NCBI RefSeq assembly: GCF_900104655.1
Contig: NZ_FNWD01000002.1
Span: forward strand, 1,720,246 to 1,784,245
Direction: 5' to 3'
Length of the DNA stretch: 64,000 nt
DNA from: Millionella massiliensis
Lineage (GTDB): Bacteria > Bacteroidota > Bacteroidia > Bacteroidales > Rikenellaceae
The notes below the pieces were generated by a model. It was not told where the DNA came from, did not search any database, and saw only the letters and a list, made by a program, of their open reading frames with translations. The translations under genes were made by a program, and so were the position numbers. Positions 54,779 to 61,722 of the stretch are shown here, piece after piece. Positions within the stretch are counted from its first letter, which is position 1, and every line of letters begins with the position of its first letter.

Positions 54779-55852
54779 TTATCGGGCCAACGCACGAGCC
54801 AGTTCGCGGAATGCCTCGCCGGTCACCGAATCGCGCGAAGCGATCGGTTCGCCGGAGTCACCCCCTTCGGCGATCGCCTGCACCAGCGGCACCGAGCCCA
54901 GGAACGGCACTCCCTGTTCGGCAGCGAGTGCGGCCACACGCCCCTCAGGACCTGCCGGTCCGAAGATATAATATTTGTTTTCGGGCAGTTCGGCAGGCGT
55001 AAACCAGGCCATGTTTTCGACAATACCCCGAATCGGCACGTTCACATGCTCGTTGCGGAACATCGCGATCCCGCGCACCACGTCGAGCAGCGCCACCTCC
55101 TGCGGCGTGCTGACGATAACGGCACCGGAGAGCTTCAGCTCGCCGACGATCGTCAGGTGCAGGTCGCCCGTTCCCGGCGGCAGGTCGATCAGCAGAAAGT
55201 CCAGTTCGCCCCACGCCGTCTGGTGCAGCAGCTGACGCAACGCATTGGTCGCCATCGGGCCGCGCCATACCAGCGCATCGCTGTTCGAGATGAAGAATCC
55301 GATCGACATCACCTTCACGCCGTAGGCTTCGGCCGGAACGATATACTCCAGGTCGGAACCGTCTTCGGCAATCTCGGCCACCGGCTTATACTCCTCGACC
55401 CCGAACATTTTGGGCATCGACGGGCCGTAGATGTCGGCATCCAACACCCCCACGCGGTAGCCTTCGGCAGCCAGGGCCACGGCCAGGTTGGCCGTCACGG
55501 TGCTTTTCCCGACACCCCCTTTGCCCGAGGCCACGGCGATCACCTGTCCGATGCCGTTCAACTGGCTCTTTTCGCGCATGGTCTGCTGTTTGGCGGCTTT
55601 CGAGTCGGGCGGCAGCGGTTCCGAAACCACGATGACCGGCATCACACCGGTAGCCTGTTGCAAAATCGCTTCGGCCGCACGACGGATCGAACCCGCCATC
55701 GGGTCGCGCGGCTTGGTCAGCTTGAGGGTGAAACGGACGGCTCCCGCCGGATCGATCGTCACCCCCTCGACCATGCCCAGCGATACGATATCCTTATCCT
55801 GCTCCGGGTGCTTCACCCCTTTGAGCAGATCGAGCACTTCTTCTTGGGTCAT
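54779..55852 (-). CDS. mrp: Mrp/ApbC-type P-loop ATPase (Fe-S cluster carrier family)
   Basis: The 357-residue protein has an N-terminal MIP18-like domain (~1-80) and a deviant Walker A SGKGGVGKST (~108-117). VLDADIYGPSMPKMFG and LLIDLPPGTGD follow. Mrp/ApbC proteins hold and pass on iron-sulfur clusters. The usual C-x-x-C at the dimer interface is missing: the segment reads ENMAWFTPAELPENKYYIFG with no Cys, which I recall as a Bacteroidota trait. It lies 23 nt after ispG, whose product is an Fe-S enzyme, so an operon is likely. Confidence 0.92.
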   Translation of the reverse strand: MTQEEVLDLLKGVKHPEQDKDIVSLGMVEGVTIDPAGAVRFTLKLTKPRDPMAGSIRRAAEAILQQATGVMPVIVVSEPLPPDSKAAKQQTMREKSQLNGIGQVIAVASGKGGVGKSTVTANLAVALAAEGYRVGVLDADIYGPSMPKMFGVEEYKPVAEIAEDGSDLEYIVPAEAYGVKVMSIGFFISNSDALVWRGPMATNALRQLLHQTAWGELDFLLIDLPPGTGDLHLTIVGELKLSGAVIVSTPQEVALLDVVRGIAMFRNEHVNVPIRGIVENMAWFTPAELPENKYYIFGPAGPEGRVAALAAEQGVPFLGSVPLVQAIAEGGDSGEPIASRDSVTGEAFRELARALAR

Positions 55853-55875
55853 TTCCTCTCTGTATGGTTCTAAAT

Positions 55876-57684
55876 TTAGCGTAAACTTTCGTTAATCAGT
55901 TGTTCCAGCCGTTCGAGCGCCCCCTCCTGCGGAATGTTGCGTTCGACGACCTCCTTGCCCCGGTAGAGGGTCACCACACCGTGACCGGAACCGACATAGC
56001 CGAAGTCGGCATCGGCCATCTCGCCGGGTCCGTTCACGATACACCCCATCACGGCTATCTTCAGACCGGGATAGTGGCCGAAACGCTCCTTGACGGCGCG
56101 GGCCACACCCTGCAGTTCGAAGAGGGTCCGTCCACAGCCGGGGCAGGAGATGATCTCGGTCCGGGAGATCCGGGCCCGGGCTGCCTGAAGGATCGAGAAC
56201 GAGAGCGAAGTCAGGTCGAAATCGGGCGTCACGTTGCGTTCGGTGGATATCAAACGTCCGGCGGCGTCTTCATCATATGCCGTTTCGAACACTTCGTTGA
56301 CGATCCACACCCCGTCGCCGAAACCGTCGATCAGCAAAGCACCGAAGTCGGCTGCGGCATAGAGTTGGAGCTGTTCGAGAGATTTCTCGGCATAGCAGCG
56401 GCTCATGATGACCGGGTTCTTCACATTGTGCCGCATCAGTTGCACGAAGCAGGCGCGAATCTCGCCCACCCAGTGCAAGTTTTCCGACACAAGCACCAGA
56501 ATTCGGTCGGGATGGGCCTCCAACCACCCCAGGAACTCGGGCGTCAGGTGCTCCAGCGTACAGGCAATCCAACCGGTTCCGTTGTCGCGCCCTTGCATGG
56601 CGCGCGAAGGGGTCACCAGTGAGAAGGCGTCGGGAGCGATGTCGGCACCGGCTTCGCGGTTGCCGATCACCACGGGCGGAGCACCACCCCCGATGGTCAC
56701 CCCCTGCCAAGTCACGGGAAACGTCTCCCGACGGGCATAGTTGTAGGGATCATACGGAATCGGGTCGTCATTCACAGGGATATAGTTGTGCATCTCGCGA
56801 CCGGTAAAGTAGTCGGCCAAGATGCGAGCCGGACGGATTTCGTTTTCAGGCGGTTCGGTCAGCGACACCCGGATCGTGTCACCGATGCCGTCGGCCAGCA
56901 GGGCGCCGATGCCCACGGCCGACCGGATGCGTCCCTCTTCGCCTTCGCCGGCTTCGGTCACCCCCAGGTGGAGCGGGTAGTGCATCCCCTCGCTGTCCAT
57001 CTGTACGACGAGTTTGCGATAGGCTTCGACCATGACGCGCGTATTGCTCGACTTCATCGAGATCACCACGCGGTCGAAGTTCTCGGCCCGGCAGACACGC
57101 AGAAATTCCATGGCCGACTCGACCATTCCATCCGTCGTGTCGCCGTAGCGCGACATGATCCGGTCGGAGAGCGAACCGTGGTTCACGCCGATACGGAGCA
57201 CCGTGTTGTAGTATTTGCACTCTTCGATCAGCGCGGTGAGCTGCACGCGCAGCCGTTCGAGCTCGGCGGCATACTCCGCGTCGGTATATTCGAGGTGTTT
57301 GAAGGTAGCACGTCGGTCAATGAAGTTGCCGGGATTGATGCGCACTTTGCTGACATACTGTGCGGCGATCAGGGCCACCTGCGGGTTAAAATGGACGTCG
57401 GCCACCAGCGGAACGTAACACTCCTGCTCCTCCACACGCCGGCGGATGGTGAGCAGCCGTTCGGCTTCGGTCCGTCCGGGTGCGGTGAGCCGCACCATTT
57501 CGGCTCCGGCGGCGGCTATGCGCAGCACCTGCTGGGCCGATGCCTCGACGTCGGCCGTGTTGGTGGTGGTCATCGACTGTACGACGATCGGGGCGTCGCC
57601 ACCGAGAATCAGGTGGCTGCCGATGCGGATCGGGTTGCTCGGTCGACGCGAATAGCTGAACAGGTGGGGGCAGTATCGTTTCAT
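55876..57684 (-). CDS. ispG: 4-hydroxy-3-methylbut-2-enyl diphosphate synthase (long form)
   Basis: The 602-residue enzyme makes HMBPP in the MEP isoprenoid pathway. The TIM barrel (~1-270) starts SRRPSNPIRIGSHLILGG. An inserted second domain (~270-490), absent in E. coli GcpE (~370 residues), follows. The C-terminal [4Fe-4S] domain has CPGCGRTLFELQG and CIVNGPGEMADADFG. This three-domain form is shared by Bacteroidota, Chlamydiae and plants. A -7 box TAAATTTG lies upstream on the minus strand (57710-57717). Confidence 0.95.
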   Translation of the reverse strand: MKRYCPHLFSYSRRPSNPIRIGSHLILGGDAPIVVQSMTTTNTADVEASAQQVLRIAAAGAEMVRLTAPGRTEAERLLTIRRRVEEQECYVPLVADVHFNPQVALIAAQYVSKVRINPGNFIDRRATFKHLEYTDAEYAAELERLRVQLTALIEECKYYNTVLRIGVNHGSLSDRIMSRYGDTTDGMVESAMEFLRVCRAENFDRVVISMKSSNTRVMVEAYRKLVVQMDSEGMHYPLHLGVTEAGEGEEGRIRSAVGIGALLADGIGDTIRVSLTEPPENEIRPARILADYFTGREMHNYIPVNDDPIPYDPYNYARRETFPVTWQGVTIGGGAPPVVIGNREAGADIAPDAFSLVTPSRAMQGRDNGTGWIACTLEHLTPEFLGWLEAHPDRILVLVSENLHWVGEIRACFVQLMRHNVKNPVIMSRCYAEKSLEQLQLYAAADFGALLIDGFGDGVWIVNEVFETAYDEDAAGRLISTERNVTPDFDLTSLSFSILQAARARISRTEIISCPGCGRTLFELQGVARAVKERFGHYPGLKIAVMGCIVNGPGEMADADFGYVGSGHGVVTLYRGKEVVERNIPQEGALERLEQLINESLR

Positions 57685-57846
57685 GGCTCGACGAAATCTG
57701 TTGTTCTGACAAATTTACGAAAAGTTTGTCAACGACCGGTTCCGATCTTTCGGTCAGTCCGGTAAAGCGCTCCGTCTCCGCTTCGGCCACCTCGCTTTCC
57801 GCCCGGAAAAACACCGGAACGTACACCCGACTGCACCGGCAGCCGC

Positions 57847-59235
57847 TTACGAGCGGTTGCCAAATACCTGACGAGCCAGTTCATCGACCCGGTTGACGTA
57901 GATGATTTCGATTCCTTTGGGAGCGTTGCGCAGCGCTGCGCGGGCGTATCCGGAGACGACAATGGTGCGGAACCCGAGACGGGCAGCTTCCGAGACGCGC
58001 TGTTCGGTTTTGGAAGCAGGGCGCACTTCGCCCGAGAGACCGACTTCACCGGCAAAACAGATGTCGGCATCCAATGCGATGTCGAGGCCGGAGGAGATGA
58101 TGGCGGCAATGATGGCCAGATCGAGCCCCGTATCGCTGATGCGGAACCCGCCGGCCAGGTTCAGGAAGATGTCTTTGGTGCCGAGCTGGAAGCCGAGGCG
58201 CTTTTCGAGCACGGCCAGCAGCATGGTGAGCCGTTTGTAGTCGACACCGGTGGCCGACCGCTGCGGGGTGCCATAGGCCGAGGTGCTGACCAGGGCCTGC
58301 GTTTCGAGCAGGAAGGGGCGGATCCCCTCGATGGTGGCGCCGATGGCGATGCCGCTCAGGGGCTGGTCGTAGTGCGAGACGAGTATTTCGGAGGGGTTGT
58401 CGACTTCGCGCAGACCGTCGTTGCGCATCTCGAACACGCCGATCTCGTTGGTCGCCCCGAAACGGTTTTTGATGCTGCGCAGGATACGATAGGCGTTGTT
58501 GCTGTCACCCTCGAACTGAAACACGACATCGACGATGTGTTCCAGGATCTTGGGACCGGCAATGGCGCCGTCTTTGGTGATGTGGCCGATGATCAGCACG
58601 GGGACGTTGCTCTCTTTGGCATATTTGAGCAACATGGCGGCGCACTCGCGGATCTGGCTGACGCTGCCGGGCGAGGACTCGACCCGCTCGGAATAGAGGG
58701 TCTGGATCGAGTCGATCACAACGATCCGGGGGGCGGTCTCGGTCAGCCGCGTGATGATGTTCTCGAGCGAGGTCTCGCTGAGCAGCAGACACTGTTCGTT
58801 CTGAATGCCGATCCGGTCGGCGCGCATTTTGATCTGCTCGGGGCTCTCCTCGCCGGAAACGTAGAGAATGGGCACCCCGGTCAAACGTACGGCCACCTGA
58901 AGGGCCAGCGTGGATTTGCCGATACCGGGCTCGCCGCCGAGCAGCACGAGCGATCCGGGGACAAGTCCGCCGCCGAGTACGCGATTGAATTCGTGGTTGA
59001 GCAGGTCGATGCGTTGAACGGTACTTTGGCGCACTTCGGTTACGGGAATCGGCCGGTTACGGTCGCCGGATGTGCTGAGCCCGAAGGCGTTATTGGTCGT
59101 GAGGGGGTTACTCTTGGCTGCAACGAGCTCTTCGGTATAGGTGTTCCATGCTCCACAGGCGGGGCATTTGCCGACCCACTTGGGAGATTCATTACCACAG
59201 GCGGTACAGAAGTAGCTTTTTTTTAGTTTGGCCAT
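57847..59235 (-). CDS. radA: DNA repair protein RadA (Sms)
   Basis: Started at MAKLKKSYFCTACGNESPKW (59235), the protein has 462 residues. A longer frame to 59373 runs into repeat sequence and is rejected. A four-Cys zinc finger (C-T-A-C...C-P-A-C) is followed by Walker A GGEPGIGKSTLALQ, the RadA motif KNRFGATNEIG and a Lon-like C-terminal domain (~290-460). RadA is a hexameric helicase that extends D-loops in recombination. It is separated from ispG by 162 bp. Confidence 0.95.
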   Translation of the reverse strand: MAKLKKSYFCTACGNESPKWVGKCPACGAWNTYTEELVAAKSNPLTTNNAFGLSTSGDRNRPIPVTEVRQSTVQRIDLLNHEFNRVLGGGLVPGSLVLLGGEPGIGKSTLALQVAVRLTGVPILYVSGEESPEQIKMRADRIGIQNEQCLLLSETSLENIITRLTETAPRIVVIDSIQTLYSERVESSPGSVSQIRECAAMLLKYAKESNVPVLIIGHITKDGAIAGPKILEHIVDVVFQFEGDSNNAYRILRSIKNRFGATNEIGVFEMRNDGLREVDNPSEILVSHYDQPLSGIAIGATIEGIRPFLLETQALVSTSAYGTPQRSATGVDYKRLTMLLAVLEKRLGFQLGTKDIFLNLAGGFRISDTGLDLAIIAAIISSGLDIALDADICFAGEVGLSGEVRPASKTEQRVSEAARLGFRTIVVSGYARAALRNAPKGIEIIYVNRVDELARQVFGNRS

Positions 59236-59273
59236 AATTTTTCGATAGGGTTGGAGGTGGCTACCCGCAGGCA

Positions 59274-59373
59274 ACCGTCCCTTTCTTGGAAGAAAGGGAC
59301 CCCCAAAGAACTTTTCAGCGGATGCTACGCATCCTAAAGGCGGGTCACTGACCGATTGGGTAGAGGCAGCCAT
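59274..59373. repeat. dispersed-type direct repeat, copy 1
   Basis: A ~100-bp unit begins with the palindrome GTCCCTTTCTT-GG-AAGAAAGGGAC (11-bp arms, 59278-59301). It continues AAAGAACTTTTC, GCGGATGCT and CGCATCCTAAA, then a looser GGTC...GACCG part. Copy 2 lies at 59641. The start of radA is just outside. Confidence 0.75.
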
Positions 59374-59427
59374 CTCAAAAGTTTTTGGTGCCGCTTTTTA
59401 CAACCGAGCAACGTGCCAAGACCAAAT

Positions 59428-59612
59428 ACCGCTTGCGGGGTTTGGCGAGGTAGTGCGAGGAAAACGCAGTTAAAAAGCGGCAGTCCTATACTGTTCGCAA
59501 AACCGCTTGCGAGGTTCGGCGAAGTAGTGCGAGGAAAACGCAATTAAAAAACGGCAGTCATATACAGAACATAAAAACCGCTTGCGGGGCTTGGCGAGGT
59601 AGTCTCGTACGG
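59428..59612. repeat. tandem repeat, 74-75 bp unit, about 2.5 copies
   Basis: Units start at 59428, 59502 and 59577 with CCGCTTGCGGGG-like sequence. They contain GGCGAGGTAGTGCGAGG, AAAACGCAGTTAAAAA and GCGGCAGTC. The third copy breaks off after GGCGAGGTAGT. On the minus strand each unit can read FAEPRKRF-type peptides, but no gene start or family supports translation. Confidence 0.75.
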
Positions 59613-59640
59613 CTCGAATATTTATTATATCCTGTATGGA

Positions 59641-59745
59641 ACCGTCCCTTTCTTGGAAGAAAGGGACCCAAAGAACTTTTCGGCGGATGCTGCGCATCCT
59701 AAACGGTAGGTCGTCGACCGTTTGCGGTAGAAGGAGGGGCCCCTG
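59641..59745. repeat. dispersed-type direct repeat, copy 2
   Basis: Same unit as at 59274, nearly identical over the first ~64 bp including the 24-nt palindrome, and diverged after CATCCTAAA. With copy 1 it brackets the tandem array. It ends just before the stop codon side of the transporter gene. Confidence 0.75.
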
Positions 59746-59751
59746 CCGCTA

Positions 59752-61347
59752 TCAGGCAACGATCATCGACACAATCTGAATACAGATAATCAACAACACC
59801 ATCGCCACGGGATAAACCGTCGCATAGGCCACACTCACTGCACTGCTGTCTGCCATCGAGTCGGCCGCTGCCAAACCGGGCGTACTGGTCATCCCCCCGG
59901 TCAGGGTACCCAGCAGGTCCAAAATATTGATCCGGAAGAAATATCGCGCAACCAGCGTGGCCACAATCATCGGCAGCAGGGTAATAAAGAAGCCGCTGAT
60001 GAACAACGACCATCCACTGTCACGGAACGTATCGACCAGCCCCTGCCCGGCCGCCGTACCCACATTGGCCAGGAAGAGCAGCAGCCCCAGCTGACGGAGC
60101 AACTGATTGGCCGAACCGGACATGGTCCAGATCACCGGCCCGGTCTTACCGATGGCGCTGAGCACCAGAGCCGTCAGCAGTACGCCACCGGTCAACCCGA
60201 ACGAGAAGGTAAAACTGTCCGAGAACGAAAGCGAGATCTGCCCGACCACTACTCCCAACGCAATACCCAGTGCGATGGGGAGGAAATCGGTATCCGAGAT
60301 GCGTTTACTGTCGTTACCGATCAGCCCGAGCACCTCGTCCATGGTATCCTTGCTTCCGACCAGGGTCAGTTTATCGCCGAACTTGAGCGTCAGCGACGGC
60401 GAGGGCGACAGGTCGATCCCCGACCGACGCACCCGGGTGACGACACAGTGGAAATTCTGTTGCAGATTGAGGCTGCCCAGCGTCTGGTTGATGACCGGGC
60501 GGGCCGTCACAAGTCCGGTCTGCAATTCGACGTTCTTGCCGAAGGGGAGTTCCCCCTCGAGCTGTCGGCCGACAAACTCCCGGACCTTCTCGTGTGAGGC
60601 TGGCGTACCGACCGCCTTGATGCGGTCGCCGGCCTGCAGTACGGTCGTGGCTTTGGGCAGGATCGACTCCTCGCCGCGGCGAATGCGCGAAATCACGGCA
60701 CCGGTATTGAGGCGCAACTTAATATCCTGCAACTGACGGCCGATAATCAGCGGATTCGACACTTCGTATGCCCGGGCGACAATATCGGGATTGAGCTCTT
60801 TTTGGTCGGCATTGAGTTTGGCCTCCTCCTGTTTGACGTCGATCTTCAGGATGCGGGGCAGGAGTTTCACGAACAGGATAACGCCGATCACCCCGAACGG
60901 ATAGGCAATACCGTACGAGATGGCCGCGTTGTCACCCGTAATTTCGCGTGCCGTGGCCAAACCGGGCGTACTGGTCAACGCACCGGCCAGCAGACCGGCC
61001 GTATCGGGAGCGTTGAGTCCGAAAACGTATTTCATGACCAGCGCCACGATGGCAGCCGTCAGCACCAGCACGGTAGCGATCCCGGCGAGGGTTTTGCCTT
61101 TGCTTTTGAAGGTGCTGAAGAAACCGGGCCCGGCCTGTATGCCGATGGCGAAGATGAAGAGGATCATCCCGAAATTCCCGAGTTCGGCAGGTACAACGAT
61201 ACCGAAATGGCCGAAGAGCAGGGCGACAAAGATGACGGCCGAGACGTCGAGCGTAATGCCTTTGATACTGATGCGTCCGACGATAAAGCCGAGCGCAATA
61301 ATGATAAAGAGGACGAAGATAGTAGAACTGAATAAGGTGCTAATCAT
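59752..61347 (-). CDS. AspT/YidE/YbjL-type transporter with two TrkA-C domains
   Basis: The 531-residue inner-membrane protein is a duplicated permease. Five or so helices (~7-175) contain GALTSTPGLATAREITGD. Two cytoplasmic TrkA-C domains follow (~205-285 and ~295-370; VLQAGDRIKAVGTP, LKFGDKLTLVGSKD), then a second helical half (~375-531) with TGGMTSTPGLAAADSMAD. The TSTPGL repeat is the AspT-family hallmark. Known AspT swaps aspartate for alanine; the substrate of this branch is unknown. Confidence 0.92.
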   Translation of the reverse strand: MISTLFSSTIFVLFIIIALGFIVGRISIKGITLDVSAVIFVALLFGHFGIVVPAELGNFGMILFIFAIGIQAGPGFFSTFKSKGKTLAGIATVLVLTAAIVALVMKYVFGLNAPDTAGLLAGALTSTPGLATAREITGDNAAISYGIAYPFGVIGVILFVKLLPRILKIDVKQEEAKLNADQKELNPDIVARAYEVSNPLIIGRQLQDIKLRLNTGAVISRIRRGEESILPKATTVLQAGDRIKAVGTPASHEKVREFVGRQLEGELPFGKNVELQTGLVTARPVINQTLGSLNLQQNFHCVVTRVRRSGIDLSPSPSLTLKFGDKLTLVGSKDTMDEVLGLIGNDSKRISDTDFLPIALGIALGVVVGQISLSFSDSFTFSFGLTGGVLLTALVLSAIGKTGPVIWTMSGSANQLLRQLGLLLFLANVGTAAGQGLVDTFRDSGWSLFISGFFITLLPMIVATLVARYFFRINILDLLGTLTGGMTSTPGLAAADSMADSSAVSVAYATVYPVAMVLLIICIQIVSMIVA

Positions 61348-61660
61348 CGTTGTTGCAGAGTGGTTTTCGGCAAAGATAGGGATTTTCGGCGAGCGTCCCT
61401 ATTGATTCGTCCTATACGCCCCGGATATTCTCCGAACCGCTCCGCACGTGGGCAATACTTCGGAGCAGCGGAACCTACCCGCACTTCTGCTTCTGAAGGT
61501 ATGGACAGGGCCGCGCGAACTGTTTTCAGACTGTTTTTCGGACTTTCTCCCGCCCCACCCCGCAACAACTTCCGATGCACTCCTGCCACTGTATCAACAC
61601 GGTGGGTTGAAACAACGATCCAGCGCCCCCACGATCCCCATACCTTCCACCGGCGGAGAT
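61348..61660. other. gene-free stretch between transporter and nrdJ
   Basis: Both neighbours are on the minus strand. The segment next to 61348 should carry the transporter promoter. Apart from the hairpin at 61663-61700 no signal or gene is seen. Confidence 0.5.
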
Positions 61661-61662
61661 AC

Positions 61663-61700
61663 AAAAAAGCGTCTGCCGCACGCGGGGTCGGCAGACGCTT
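61663..61700 (-). terminator. terminator of nrdJ
   Basis: Perfect 12-bp stem (61667-61678 with 61689-61700, AAGCGTCTGCCG) with a 10-nt loop. The plus strand has AAAAAA at its left edge, which is a T-run on the minus-strand message just after nrdJ. Confidence 0.8.
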
Positions 61701-61722
61701 CACTCATTCCGTCAAACGGTTA

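Noticed and set aside
59470-59697. 75-codon minus-strand open frame in the repeats, with repeated FAEPRKRF peptides
   Set aside because: The peptide repetition follows from the DNA tandem repeat; there is no start context or family.
59274-59745. CRISPR array
   Set aside because: Repeats are 74-100 bp with no unique spacers of constant length and no cas genes nearby.
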